A stretch of DNA of 50,018 nucleotides from Alphaproteobacteria bacterium. GTDB lineage: Bacteria > Pseudomonadota > Alphaproteobacteria > UBA11136. A program made the position numbers and the translations under genes. Positions within the stretch are counted from its first letter, which is position 1, and each line of letters starts with the position of its first letter. This document shows positions 37,579 to 48,061 of the stretch, in pieces. Below the pieces are notes generated by a model. It saw nothing but the letters and a program-made list of their open reading frames with translations. It had not been told where the DNA came from and did not search any database. Location: positions 1 through 50,018 of the forward strand of contig JASLYJ010000011.1 of assembly GCA_030739855.1 (NCBI GenBank), given 5' to 3'.

Positions 37579-39351
37579 ATGAATAAAACATCGGCTAAAG
37601 AGGGTATGCCCCTTGCCTCACTGGATCCTCTCCTGCAGCAGGCCCTTTCCCACCATCAGGCGGGCCGTCTGGCGGAGGCGGTTGGTCTCTACTGCCAAGT
37701 ATTGGATGCCTACCCTGACCATGTTGACGCTTTGAACTTTGGTGGGGCCGCCTTTTTTCAGTCCGGGGAAAATGACCAAGCACTAGAAATGCTCCGCAAA
37801 GCAGTGAAGTTGGCTCCAGACTACGCCGAGGTGCATAACAATCTGGGCAAGGTGCTTCACGAATCGGGTAGTCCCGGGGAATCCCTCCTCTGTTTTGAGC
37901 GGGCCCTGGAACTCAAACCCGATTTCTTGGAGGCGGGGAATAATCTTGGTCTGGCGCTACAAGCTCTGGGCCGTCTCGGGGAGGCAGTGGAGACCTATCG
38001 GAGTATTCTTTCCCACAAGCCTGATATTCCGGAGATTCTGGTCAATCTGAGCCGGGTCCTTCTGGATATGAAGGAGTACGATGAGGCGGAAGTAACTATA
38101 AAACGCACCATCAAGATCTGGCCGCATGCGGTGGCCTATGACAACCTTGCGGTCATTCATATGGCGACGGATAGATACGATCTTGCTGCAGAGGCTTGCC
38201 GTCAGGCCATAGCAAAGGATCCGTCTTATGCTGAAGCCCATAATAATCTTGGGGTCTGTCTAATAAGGATGGGCCAGGATGAGGAAGCCGCCCGTGCCCA
38301 TCGTCGCGCTTTGGAGTTGGCCCCCCACGATATCAAACTCCATTATAATTACGCCCAGGGTCATATATTCTCCACGGATGATCCAGAATTGGAGGTGCTT
38401 GAGAAATTACTGCAGCACGAGGGGCTTCCCGACTATCAAAGAGGGTTACTTCTTTTTGCCCTGGGTAAGGCCCATGACGAGGTCGAAAATTATAACAAAG
38501 CCTTTTCTTTTTACGAGCGTGGTAACGCGTTAATGGCGGAAGGGGTCACATTTGACCGGGAGCGGCATCATGACCTTATCGCTTCAATAAAAAAGGCGTT
38601 TGCAAAGTGTGCTATTTCTGACATAGCCGGAAAAACAGAACCGGGCCCGGTACCTGTTTTCGTTGTGGGCTTGTCACGTTCCGGAACAAGTCTGGCGGGG
38701 TCCCTTCTTTCTCAGCATGATCTGGTTCATGGGGTAGGGGAGAGTGCGCAATGGGTATTATCTCTTGAAGAAATCCTCAAGAAATTTGAAATTCCCGAAG
38801 AGCTTCCCGACGCCGTTTGTTTGCTGGACAAGGCACAGAAAAAGAAGGTCGCGGAGGTGTTCATAGAAAAAATTTCCGGCACCGATTCTCATGATCGCTA
38901 CATAGTGAACACGGCGCCGGAAAATTATTTTTACGTAGGGATGATTTTGGAATCATTGCCCCAGGCAAAAATCATTCATTGCCGGTGGGACACAGTGGAT
39001 ACCGCCCTTTCCATCTTTTTCAGCCGTTATGAACGAGGCCATGCCTACTCCTATGATATTGGCGATATAGCGTCCTATATGGCCGATTATCTGGATTTGA
39101 TGGCCTATTGGGAGAATGGATACGGCGATCGGGTGCTGTCACTCCATTACGAGGATTTAACGGAGCCCACACAGGGAACCTGTGACAGGATTTATCGGTT
39201 CTGCGGGCTCAAAGACGGGGAACTCCTTCCTAATGATCTACTCACAAAAGAATATACAGGGCGCTGGGAGAAATATGAGCCTCATTTGGGACCGATGCTG
39301 GAGGCTTTCCGGGATCATGGACTGATAGCTGAAAACTCTCAGGATTCATGA
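37579..39351 (+). CDS. TPR-repeat sulfotransferase
   Basis: 590 aa; TPR array then VPVFVVGLSRSGTSLAGSLLSQHDLVHGVGE (PAPS-binding P-loop-like) ... NTAPENYFYVGMILESLPQAKIIHCRWDTVDTALSIFF. Confidence 0.9.
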   Translation: MNKTSAKEGMPLASLDPLLQQALSHHQAGRLAEAVGLYCQVLDAYPDHVDALNFGGAAFFQSGENDQALEMLRKAVKLAPDYAEVHNNLGKVLHESGSPGESLLCFERALELKPDFLEAGNNLGLALQALGRLGEAVETYRSILSHKPDIPEILVNLSRVLLDMKEYDEAEVTIKRTIKIWPHAVAYDNLAVIHMATDRYDLAAEACRQAIAKDPSYAEAHNNLGVCLIRMGQDEEAARAHRRALELAPHDIKLHYNYAQGHIFSTDDPELEVLEKLLQHEGLPDYQRGLLLFALGKAHDEVENYNKAFSFYERGNALMAEGVTFDRERHHDLIASIKKAFAKCAISDIAGKTEPGPVPVFVVGLSRSGTSLAGSLLSQHDLVHGVGESAQWVLSLEEILKKFEIPEELPDAVCLLDKAQKKKVAEVFIEKISGTDSHDRYIVNTAPENYFYVGMILESLPQAKIIHCRWDTVDTALSIFFSRYERGHAYSYDIGDIASYMADYLDLMAYWENGYGDRVLSLHYEDLTEPTQGTCDRIYRFCGLKDGELLPNDLLTKEYTGRWEKYEPHLGPMLEAFRDHGLIAENSQDS

Positions 39352-40457
39352 TCGATAAGACAGAAGCCATTGTCATCGGTGCGGGGGTCATCGGCCTGGC
39401 GATAGCTCGACGATTGGCACAGGAAGGATATGAAACGGTCATTGTTGAGGCGGCGGATCGGATTGGAACTCAGATAAGTTCTCATAACAGTGAAGTTCTC
39501 CACGCCGGCATCTATTACCCAAAGAACAGCCTCAAAGCTCGGCTGTGCGTGGCCGGCAAGGAAAAACTTTATACCTACTGCGCCGATCACGGCATTGCCC
39601 ATACCCGTGTGGGAAAGCTCATCGTTGCTACGGATGATGAACAGATCGCTAGATTAAAGTCCTTGCAAGAAGCCGCTATGGGCAATGGCGTTTCCGATTT
39701 GCGATGGCTGGATGGCGAAACGGCGGCTGGACTAGAACCGTCCTTGCACTGCCGTGCTGCACTTCTTTCACCGTCCACGGGGATCATTGACAGCAATGCC
39801 TTGATGCTAGCCCTTCTAGGCGACGCCGAAGACAAGGGTGCCGTGCTGGCCCTGCGCTCTCCGGTTCAGGGCGGCGATGCTGGCGGGGATGGGATAAGCC
39901 TGCGTGTGGGAGGCCAGCACCCCATAACACTGCAGGCCCGCATCGTGGTCAATGCGGCTGGCCTTTCGGCGCAGGCAGTGGCAGAATCCATTACGGGCCT
40001 GGAGAAAAAGCATATTCCGCCCCTCTATCTGGCCAAGGGAAATTATTTTGTCATGTCCGGCCACCCGCCTTTTTCCAGGCTGATTTATCCACTCCCGGGC
40101 CCTGCCAGTCTTGGCATTCATTTTTCCCTCGATATGGGGGGGCGGGGGAGTTTCGGGCCCGATGTGGAATGGGTGGGAGAGGTAAATTATGGCGTACACC
40201 CCTCCCGTGCGGAGTCCTTTTATGCAGCTATACGGTCTTACTATCCAGATTTAGCTGATGGGGCGTTGCGGCCTAGTTTTGCAGGAGTTAGGCCTAAACT
40301 CCAGGGGCCTGGCGAGGCCATGAAGGACTTCGTGATTCAAAGCCCCCGAGATCACGGCGTTTCCGGCCTGATCAACCTTTTCGGCATTGAATCGCCTGGG
40401 CTGACATCATCCATCGCTCTGGCAGACTATGTCGTGGGTTTATTGGAGAAAGCTTAA
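39348..40457 (+). CDS. FAD-dependent oxidoreductase, L-2-hydroxyglutarate oxidase/dehydrogenase-like
   Basis: 369 aa; VIGAGVIGLAIARRLAQEGYETVIVEAADRIGTQISSHNSEVLHAGIYYPKNSLKARLCVAGKEKLYTYC; ATG overlaps the preceding stop. Confidence 0.88.
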   Translation: MIDKTEAIVIGAGVIGLAIARRLAQEGYETVIVEAADRIGTQISSHNSEVLHAGIYYPKNSLKARLCVAGKEKLYTYCADHGIAHTRVGKLIVATDDEQIARLKSLQEAAMGNGVSDLRWLDGETAAGLEPSLHCRAALLSPSTGIIDSNALMLALLGDAEDKGAVLALRSPVQGGDAGGDGISLRVGGQHPITLQARIVVNAAGLSAQAVAESITGLEKKHIPPLYLAKGNYFVMSGHPPFSRLIYPLPGPASLGIHFSLDMGGRGSFGPDVEWVGEVNYGVHPSRAESFYAAIRSYYPDLADGALRPSFAGVRPKLQGPGEAMKDFVIQSPRDHGVSGLINLFGIESPGLTSSIALADYVVGLLEKA

Positions 40458-40462
40458 GCACT

Positions 40463-42667
40463 ATGCCTCCGGCAGAAAACCTGTCGTCTCTCATGTCAGA
40501 GGCTGCTTCTCACCATTCAGAGGGCCGCTTGGTAGAAGCGGAATCCCTTTATCGTCGCGTTCTGTCGAGTGATCCAGACTATCCTGACGCCCTTCACTGG
40601 CTGGGGGTTCTCTGCCAGCAGAAAGGAGATTCCGAAAGCGCCTTGGGATATATAATGCGGGCGGTGGCACTCAGGCCAGAAGTGGCAGATTTCGTCAATA
40701 ATCTGGGAAATATACATATGGCCCGGGATGAGATCGATGACGCCGAAACCTGCTACACAAAGGCAGTGTCTCTCGATCCCACACTTCCCAACGCCCGCTG
40801 TAATCTGGGGATTATCCACCGGTCGCGTGGTGATATGGACAAGGCCACTACCTGTTTCCGGAAGGTTATCGAACAGACACCAGATTTTGCCATGGCGTAT
40901 CTTGGGTTGGGGAACACGCTTCAGGATATGGGCAGGCAGGAAGAAGCGCTTGCGTGTTTAAAAACTCTGGTTTCCGTGTCGCCAGATTTCCCCCAGGGAC
41001 AGTTTAATTTTGGCTTTGCCCTCAAAGGAGCAGATCGACCCAAAGAGGCGGAAGCTGCCCTGAAGCGGGGGCTGGCATTGACGCCGGACTATGCTGAGGC
41101 CTGGAATGTTCTTGGCGAGATTCAGCGGGACTGCGCAGAACCGGAAGTGGCAATGTCGTCCTTTCGCCAGGCGCTGGAACTAAAACCTGGTTTATCTGCG
41201 GCACATATGAATCTCGGTACTCTTCTTAGGGATATGGGAAAATTGATTGATGCGGAAGCCGCTTTTTCTCGGGCTCTGGAAATAAACCCTAATGATGCAT
41301 GTTTTCATAACAGCCTGGGCCTTGTTCTGATGCTTCGGGGCCGCATGCTGGAGGCCAGGACAGCTTTCCGGAAAGCTTTGGAGATTGAGCCCGGCTACGC
41401 GGCGGCGCGCTCTAACCTTCTGCTTTCTCTCAATTATGGTAACGACGACGCGATGGCAGTGTTAGCCGCTCATCGTGAGTATGAGACCATTCACTGTGCG
41501 GTACTGACGGGGGAGATTGCTCCGCACGGAAATGACCGTGATCCCGAACGGAGGCTGAAGGTGGGTTACGTGTCGGCGGACCTGCGCCGCCACTCGGTAA
41601 GCTGTTTCCTGGAGCCGCTCCTGACAGCCCATGATTCTTCCAGAGTAGAGGTATTCTGTTATGCCGAGGTGGCGCGCCCCGACGAAGTAACGGAACGCCT
41701 GCGGGGGCTGGCTGCCCACTGGCGCTCCATCTTAGGCATGAGTGACGATGCGGTGGCGCAGCAAATACGTGATGACGGCATCGATATCCTGTTGGATTTA
41801 AACGGACATACGGCGGGTAACCGGCTTCTGGTGTTCGCACGTAAGCCGGCGCCGTTGCAGGTAACATGGCTGGGCTATCCAAATACCACGGGTCTTTCGG
41901 CCATGGATTATCGCATCGGTGACGCCGTTACCGACGGCGAGGGGGCAGAGGCTACTATGAGTGAGGCGCTGTTATCTCTGGAGGGATGTTTCTTGTGCTA
42001 TGGGCCACCGCGGATAGCCACCGGGGTCTCTCCAGCGCCCTTTGCCGAATGCGGCCATGTGACCTTTGGCTCCTTTAACAACCTCTCCAAGATGGAGGAC
42101 GAGGTGGTGGCTGTATGGTCGCAACTTTTGGACACAGTTCCGGGCTCGTGTCTCTTCCTCAAATGTGCCCAGCTTAGCGATGAAAAGATGTGCGATCTTG
42201 TGCGAGAGAGGTTTGTCTCCAGGGGAGTTGCCTCGGAGCGTCTTGAACTGGCGGGCTATGCTTCTAGCCTGGAGGCTCATCTGAAATCTTATGGAAGGAT
42301 GGATATTGCCCTTGATCCTTTCCCCTATAATGGTACTACCACCACCTGCGAGGCTCTGTGGATGGGGGTCCCGGTCATCACCCTTACAGGGAAGCACCAT
42401 GGAGGGCGCGTGGGAGCGAGCTTGCTTACTGCATTAGGGCTGCCGGAACTAGTGGCAGGTGATAAAGACTCTTACTTGGCGCTGGCGGCGGAACTGGCGG
42501 TGGATGAGGAACGCTTGAAAAGTCTGCGCGCTGGCCTGAGGGAGCGGCTCACCGGGTCGCCCCTTGCTGATGCCGCTACGTTTGCATCCAAAATGGAAGA
42601 TGCCTACCGCCGAATTTGGAAAACGTGGTGTGGTGGTCACGTCGGTGGGCTCGGTGGGCTACAATAA
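40463..42667 (+). CDS. TPR-repeat glycosyltransferase, GT41/SPINDLY (second paralogue)
   Basis: 734 aa; TPR array plus DPERRLKVGYVSADLRRHSVSCFLEPLL...RKPAPLQVTWLGYPNTTGLSAMDYRI...DPFPYNGTTTTCEALWMGVPVITL. Confidence 0.93.
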   Translation: MPPAENLSSLMSEAASHHSEGRLVEAESLYRRVLSSDPDYPDALHWLGVLCQQKGDSESALGYIMRAVALRPEVADFVNNLGNIHMARDEIDDAETCYTKAVSLDPTLPNARCNLGIIHRSRGDMDKATTCFRKVIEQTPDFAMAYLGLGNTLQDMGRQEEALACLKTLVSVSPDFPQGQFNFGFALKGADRPKEAEAALKRGLALTPDYAEAWNVLGEIQRDCAEPEVAMSSFRQALELKPGLSAAHMNLGTLLRDMGKLIDAEAAFSRALEINPNDACFHNSLGLVLMLRGRMLEARTAFRKALEIEPGYAAARSNLLLSLNYGNDDAMAVLAAHREYETIHCAVLTGEIAPHGNDRDPERRLKVGYVSADLRRHSVSCFLEPLLTAHDSSRVEVFCYAEVARPDEVTERLRGLAAHWRSILGMSDDAVAQQIRDDGIDILLDLNGHTAGNRLLVFARKPAPLQVTWLGYPNTTGLSAMDYRIGDAVTDGEGAEATMSEALLSLEGCFLCYGPPRIATGVSPAPFAECGHVTFGSFNNLSKMEDEVVAVWSQLLDTVPGSCLFLKCAQLSDEKMCDLVRERFVSRGVASERLELAGYASSLEAHLKSYGRMDIALDPFPYNGTTTTCEALWMGVPVITLTGKHHGGRVGASLLTALGLPELVAGDKDSYLALAAELAVDEERLKSLRAGLRERLTGSPLADAATFASKMEDAYRRIWKTWCGGHVGGLGGLQ

Positions 42668-42801
42668 TTATCCGTCGAGAGAGGCGTGGTGCCTTGGATT
42701 GGCTCAGGAAAGTAGTGTTGCCAGTGATCCGCATGCGACCGATCCACATGCCACTCTCGCGGTTGGATGGAAGAACCATGTTGTCCCGAGAGAGGGCCGA
42801 T

Positions 42802-43767
42802 CTAGAAGCCGCGCAGAATCTGTTCCCGTTTTACCACCAGTTCTTCATTGGTGATCAGCCCCCTTTTATGGAGTTTTTCAAGAACAGCAAGCCGCTTTTC
42901 AATGGTGGCTGAATTCGGCGGTGCCTGTTGCTGTCCCGGAATTCCTGGCCTGGGTTGTCGAAGTTCTTGCTTCAACCGGTCGACTTCCTCGCGTAACTGG
43001 CGGTAATCACCTGTTGCTTGGGTGGCGACAGGGGGGCGACTTTGCCTGGGAGCGGCCGCTGGTTTTACGGGTGCAGCCACTCGGCCACGAGCCGCTAGAG
43101 CCTTGGGGAAAAAAACGAGCCAGTCGGGCCGGTTCGCCGCGGCCCGGAAAACTCCGGAGTCGCGCGGTGTGGAAATCCTCGCTTTTTGTTTGATCTTAAT
43201 GATTCGCAGACCTGGAACATAAGGATTGAGGCGGGGATCCGGATTTTTTGCCAAGGATTGTTCGTCTTGACCTCCAAACATGGGGGCGGGCTTCATGAGG
43301 GAACCAAAGATAAGATTAAGCTGATTGTTGACGTAGAAAAGCCGCCCCGTGATCACCTTTTCAGTTTTAAGGCCCATAAAACCCTCATGCCAGGATTCTA
43401 TGGCAAAGGTTACATCTTGGTCGGGAGATGCCTTGGCAAGCCCCTTACTTACATAACGGCTTAGGATTTTAAGGTCGTAATCCGCGAATAAGGGCACGAG
43501 ATCGTCTTGGCGGTTTTCCTGGACAAAGATAAGACGCATGGCGCCACGAATCTTTTCGCGGGACAATCTGATAGGATGGTCATTGGGCGAGCCACCATCC
43601 CGGGCTTCGAGGCGCACGAACTCCAAGCGAGATTGCCAGAGCTCCACTTTTTCATCCTCGGAACCGAGACTGAGCCATGAACATCCAGACAGGCTGCCAG
43701 CTAAGAAAAGAGCGGTCACTAAAAAAGCTAACGTGTTGCCACGGGAGAAAATTTTTCTTTTGGCCAT
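42802..43767 (-). CDS. Putative lipoprotein with C-terminal SHOCT-like segment
   Basis: 321 aa; lipobox LFLAGSLSGCSW; C-terminal LEKLHKRGLITNEELVVKREQILRGF. Confidence 0.65.
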   Translation of the reverse strand: MAKRKIFSRGNTLAFLVTALFLAGSLSGCSWLSLGSEDEKVELWQSRLEFVRLEARDGGSPNDHPIRLSREKIRGAMRLIFVQENRQDDLVPLFADYDLKILSRYVSKGLAKASPDQDVTFAIESWHEGFMGLKTEKVITGRLFYVNNQLNLIFGSLMKPAPMFGGQDEQSLAKNPDPRLNPYVPGLRIIKIKQKARISTPRDSGVFRAAANRPDWLVFFPKALAARGRVAAPVKPAAAPRQSRPPVATQATGDYRQLREEVDRLKQELRQPRPGIPGQQQAPPNSATIEKRLAVLEKLHKRGLITNEELVVKREQILRGF

Positions 43768-43900
43768 GAGTCACCCCGATGGAAGGACCCGGGGAAAAAA
43801 TAAAATCCTTATCTATTCAGCGAGGTGCACTCTACCTGAAATTACCATGACGAGAAAAGGTTGAAGATGGAAATTCTTAGTAAAATTATGGGAAAAAACA

Positions 43901-43933
43901 AAAAAAGGGGGGTGCCTTCAAGCACCCCCCTTT
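43901..43933 (-). terminator. Intrinsic terminator of the porin gene
   Basis: Minus strand reads GGGGGGTGC-ttgaag-GCACCCCCC followed by TTTTTT; stem 43907-43930. Confidence 0.92.
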
Positions 43934-43954
43934 CAAAATTTATCGAATGAGGTC

Positions 43955-45280
43955 CTACCAGAAGAAGAACCCGCCGAGAGAAACGATTTCAGCCTCTTGA
44001 GTGGCACCATCGTGCCAACCAACTTCCTGATGACCGTATTCAGCGACGAACCTCAAGTTATCATTGATGTTATGCCAAACCATGACGTCCGTAAGCGTCA
44101 CACGTTCCTGTCGCACTTGAACGCTAGCCCGTTGCACAAAGTCAGTGCCGCTTTCGTCGGCACGGCTTTCACCCCAACTGACGCCTACGTTGGTGCCATT
44201 ACCAAGGGCAAACGTGCCCTGCGCGTAATAGCCATAGTGATTACGGGGATGACCCTTCTCGTCTATAGCGTCGGCGTCGAGCATTACGGCCATGCCTAGG
44301 CCTCTGCCGTGATAGCCAGCGCCGGTTAGCTTAAGACCGCCGACGCCCAATTCTACGCCATAAGCACCGCCGCCAACGAACACGTCCTCGGCAACAGAAC
44401 AACCGCTCTCGGAGTTCGGTACAGCAGCTATGCCGAGCCTCTCGCCATTGGCGCTGTCTCCGCAAGCGGTCTGTATATCAGCAGTGGACCTCTGAGCGTA
44501 CTGGAACATACCATTGGCCCAAGCACTCATTGACACACCTTGCACGGAGCCACCACCAGAGAACTCAAGTTCAAGGCGGGGATAAGGTGTTTCGGAGACG
44601 CCACCTCCGCCGCCGAGGGTGCTAGGATCGAAGATACCAACCTGGAAACCAACGATGGACCCGGCTGGTGAGGAATAACGGATACCGGTGTTGAAGTTAG
44701 GATAGACATAACCAGCACCGATACGGCCTAGCGTGGTGCCGCCACCAGCGGCCTCCCCAGCATTCCAACCGACACCAAACAGGGTCATGTCTTTGGCGAT
44801 GTTAGTGCCCTGGTAGATACCCAGTGTGCGGCCGACTAGGACTGAACCGGAGGCTCCGGATGCGGTGAAGTGAATTTCACGAAGGTCTAGGTTGGCACCG
44901 TTCTGGCCACCACTCGCAGCGTTTCCGGTGTTTTTCCTCCGGTTGTTCTGGGTGCTAATTCCCATCATCACTCGGGCACCCATATCGATGCCACCGGTAG
45001 TGGGAGCCTTAACGTTCATGCCCCAAACGGCCGGAAGTAGGCCAACCGTGACGCGCGAACTATCGTTACCAGCGCCAGCGCCAGCGTGGGTGGCGTAACC
45101 CCCCGCGCTCTGCATCTCTTCCTTGGTCACAAAGTTGTAGAAAGAGTTGACGGAACCGTCAAAACTTACTTCCCAGCCGCCCTCGCCCATTAGGAGGATC
45201 TTGGCCTCCGAAGGAGCCGCCATCGCCAACGCCATGACGGCCGGCGCGGCAACGGCTGTAATCTTTCTTAGCTTACTCAT
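43955..45280 (-). CDS. Gram-negative porin
   Basis: Start moved to MSKLRKITAVAAPAVMALAMAAPSEAKILLMGEGGWEVSFDGSVNSFYNFV (signal peptide); strand-like repeats and C-terminal EIVSLGGFFFW with terminal aromatic residue. Confidence 0.85.
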   Translation of the reverse strand: MSKLRKITAVAAPAVMALAMAAPSEAKILLMGEGGWEVSFDGSVNSFYNFVTKEEMQSAGGYATHAGAGAGNDSSRVTVGLLPAVWGMNVKAPTTGGIDMGARVMMGISTQNNRRKNTGNAASGGQNGANLDLREIHFTASGASGSVLVGRTLGIYQGTNIAKDMTLFGVGWNAGEAAGGGTTLGRIGAGYVYPNFNTGIRYSSPAGSIVGFQVGIFDPSTLGGGGGVSETPYPRLELEFSGGGSVQGVSMSAWANGMFQYAQRSTADIQTACGDSANGERLGIAAVPNSESGCSVAEDVFVGGGAYGVELGVGGLKLTGAGYHGRGLGMAVMLDADAIDEKGHPRNHYGYYAQGTFALGNGTNVGVSWGESRADESGTDFVQRASVQVRQERVTLTDVMVWHNINDNLRFVAEYGHQEVGWHDGATQEAEIVSLGGFFFW

Positions 45281-45825
45281 ATTAATTCCCCCGTTGGGAT
45301 TAAAAAACCAAATGAAACGTGAGCGGCGATTGCTATCGTTCCTGCCACAGTTCCATTTGGCCCGCGACATTTCGCCTCTCAAAAGCGTGCCCAATTTTTA
45401 CCCCTGTTCCGGAGAACCTGTCAACACGCTGTTGCAAGGATGCATCGTTTTCCACCGGGCTGTAAAATCGTGGGAAAATGAGGCCCTCCTGATCGTGTTT
45501 GCAGGGGCAGGAGGTTGTCCGTAGATTGTTAGAATACAAAAATTTTGTTTAATATTAAGCAGTTATATGGAGCTTGGTGAGCGGAAACAAGCTTGTGAAA
45601 GGCAACATCGCCTTGTGGAAAAGTGAGAGGGGCTCCTTTTCCATACGTGACATAAATGCAACGATTATGGGTAAAACATGTTTCCGCGGTTTTTACGAAC
45701 CTTCCGGGGCATCGTGGATTTCTGTTCTTCCCGTGGCAGAGGAAATCTGTTATTCATCGCCACCCTTGAGCCTTGGGGAGCCCCCCGATTAGAACATACG
45801 TATTTAAACTCACGTCAGGAGAAGC

Positions 45826-46806
45826 GTGCGGATGAAACAATTACTGCCTATCCTTGCCCTGTTTGTTGTGCTGGCTGTACCTGAAGGGGCGCTGGCTAAA
45901 GGTACGGGCTATCTTTTCATTAGCAACGAAAAGGACCATACGGTAACGGTTCTCGACAGTAAGACTTTTGAGGTAGTCAAGAACATCCAGACCGGGCGTC
46001 GTCCCCGCGATATGCAGTGGAGTCCGGATAAATCCCTGCTTTATGTGGGTGCTAGTGCGGACAGCCGTGTTGATATCATAGACGTGGCCAGGCTTGAGGT
46101 TGTGGACTACCTCATCCCCGGTGATGATCCAGACCAGTTCGCTGTCACCGAAGACGGGAAAATACTGATTGCCACCAACGAGGATGACAATCTCGCCACC
46201 TTCCTGGATATTTCCGAAAACATCATTCTTGACCAGATTCCCACCGGTGTGGAGCCCGAGGGCGTTACTATCAGCCCCGATAGCAAGAGAGTCTATATCA
46301 CTTCCGAGGTCTCCCAGATGATCCACGTGGTGGATATGGAGAGCCATGAGGTGCTGGCGGACATTCTCGTGGGTTCGCGGCCGCGCCGCGCTTTTTTCAC
46401 TCCCGACGGCAGGGAATACTGGGTCACCAACGAAATCAGCGGTTACGTGAGTATAATCGACACCGAAAAGCTAAAGGTGATCGACGAAGTTCATTTCGAT
46501 CCCAAGGGAGTCCCCGGCGATGTGACCCCGGTGGGGATCGCGCTCGGCCCCGACGGCAAGACCGCTTATGTCACTCTGGGGCACGCCAATCGTTTGGCGG
46601 TGGTGGATGTGCGCACGCGAAAGGTGCGGAGATACCTGCTGGTGGGCACGCGAGCCTGGAATCTGGACTTTTCTGGGGACAAAAAATTTCTCTACGTGGT
46701 CAATTCCGGCAGCGATGATGTTTCCATTATCGATATTGAAGCGGAAAAAGTTTTGAAGACTGTTCCTGTGGGCCGCTATCCTCACGCCCTGAAAGCCGAC
46801 AACTGA
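45826..46806 (+). CDS. YVTN-type beta-propeller protein, PQQ-dependent-catabolism-associated type
   Basis: Secreted (MKQLLPILALFVVLAVPEGALA); repeats such as YLFISNEKDHTVTVLDSKTFEVVKNIQTGRRPRDMQWSPDKSLLYV; next to a PQQ-ADH-type ABC binding protein. Start may be the ATG at 45832. Confidence 0.85.
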   Translation: MRMKQLLPILALFVVLAVPEGALAKGTGYLFISNEKDHTVTVLDSKTFEVVKNIQTGRRPRDMQWSPDKSLLYVGASADSRVDIIDVARLEVVDYLIPGDDPDQFAVTEDGKILIATNEDDNLATFLDISENIILDQIPTGVEPEGVTISPDSKRVYITSEVSQMIHVVDMESHEVLADILVGSRPRRAFFTPDGREYWVTNEISGYVSIIDTEKLKVIDEVHFDPKGVPGDVTPVGIALGPDGKTAYVTLGHANRLAVVDVRTRKVRRYLLVGTRAWNLDFSGDKKFLYVVNSGSDDVSIIDIEAEKVLKTVPVGRYPHALKADN

Positions 46807-46809
46807 TTC

Positions 46810-48042
46810 TTGCTAAAGCGGGCTAGAGGAGACGCTGTGCGCCGATTCTTTTTCATAATGCTGGCTATTGCGTTTTGGCCGGCCATGCAGACGGGATCGG
46901 AGGCAGCCGTGGAGCCCGCACTCCTCGTGATCGGCTATCTGGAGGGCGACTGGACGGCGAGCGAGGAATGGGATCGCCACCCCGCCGATATGGGGCGTTT
47001 GCCCAACTATCTGCCGCACCGGCCTCTCGCCGGTGCTGAGATCGGTATGGATGACGCCCAGTATCTGGGGCGCGGCATGGGGATCACTTATGTCCTGAAA
47101 CGCAGGACGGGGAAGGATGCTGAGGATCTGTTCACGGCTCTAAAGACTCTGAACGGCGAACATGGTGCGGAGGTCTTCCTCGTTGATGCGCCGGCCCCGG
47201 TGATGGCCGAACTGGCGGAGATGAGTTCCAGTCTCGATGTGTTGCTATTCAACGTATCGTCCTATGCCGATTCTCTGCGCGCGGAGGAATGCGCTTGGAA
47301 CATGTTCCATACCCTGCCCAATAACGCCATGCTCATGGACGCCTTGGCCCAGTTCCTGGTGGTGAAGAAATGGCTGCGCGTCTTAGTTCTTGAAGGACCG
47401 CAGGCCGAAGATAGGAAGATGGTGACAGCGTTTAGGCGCGCCGCCAAGCGCTTCGGCCTCAAGATAGTTGATGTACGCCATTTCCTGTTGACCCAGGACC
47501 CGCGGGCGCGGGAATCCAACCGGGTGGAACAGCTTACCTTGGGAGACGCCGATTCTTACGATACGGTTTTCGTGGCCGATGCCCATGGCGAATTCAGCTA
47601 CCGTGTACCCTATAGGACCGTCCTGCCGCGTCCAGTGGTGGGTGCCCGCGGTCTGACCCCGCGAGCCTGGCACTGGTCATACCTGCGTCATGGTGCGCCC
47701 CAGGTCAACAGCCGTTTTGAGCGCAAATACGGCCGCCGCATGGATGACCGCGATTGGGCCGCATGGATCGCGATGAAGTCAGTTTCGGAGGCAGTGTTGC
47801 GCAGGGGATCATCAGAATTGGCTTCCATCCGGGAACATCTCCTCGACCAAGATATTAAGCTGGATGCTTTCAAGGGCGGTGGCTATAACTATCGCCTCTG
47901 GGACAACCAGCTGCGCCAGCCTATTCTCATGACCACAGACAGTTGGGTTACCTCCGTGGTTCCCCACAAGGCGTTTCTCCATGCCGAAAACAAACTCGAC
48001 ACCTTGGGCTTTGACAAACCGGAAACCAGATGCAGTCTTTGA
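46810..48042 (+). CDS. ABC-type substrate-binding protein of the PQQ-dependent alcohol dehydrogenase system type
   Basis: 410 aa; EPALLVIGYLEGDWT...GAEIGMDDAQYLGRGMGITYVL...EVFLVDAPAPVMAELAE...LFNVSSYADSLRAEECAWNMFHTLPNNAMLMDALAQFLVVKKW. Confidence 0.8.
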   Translation: MLKRARGDAVRRFFFIMLAIAFWPAMQTGSEAAVEPALLVIGYLEGDWTASEEWDRHPADMGRLPNYLPHRPLAGAEIGMDDAQYLGRGMGITYVLKRRTGKDAEDLFTALKTLNGEHGAEVFLVDAPAPVMAELAEMSSSLDVLLFNVSSYADSLRAEECAWNMFHTLPNNAMLMDALAQFLVVKKWLRVLVLEGPQAEDRKMVTAFRRAAKRFGLKIVDVRHFLLTQDPRARESNRVEQLTLGDADSYDTVFVADAHGEFSYRVPYRTVLPRPVVGARGLTPRAWHWSYLRHGAPQVNSRFERKYGRRMDDRDWAAWIAMKSVSEAVLRRGSSELASIREHLLDQDIKLDAFKGGGYNYRLWDNQLRQPILMTTDSWVTSVVPHKAFLHAENKLDTLGFDKPETRCSL

Positions 48043-48061
48043 TGCGGACGCCAAGGAATAA

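Noticed and set aside
42735-42765. Short direct repeat GATCCGCATGCGACC / GATCCACATGCCAC in the 42.7 kb intergenic region
   Set aside because: Only two imperfect copies with no clear structure or promoter context; likely chance.
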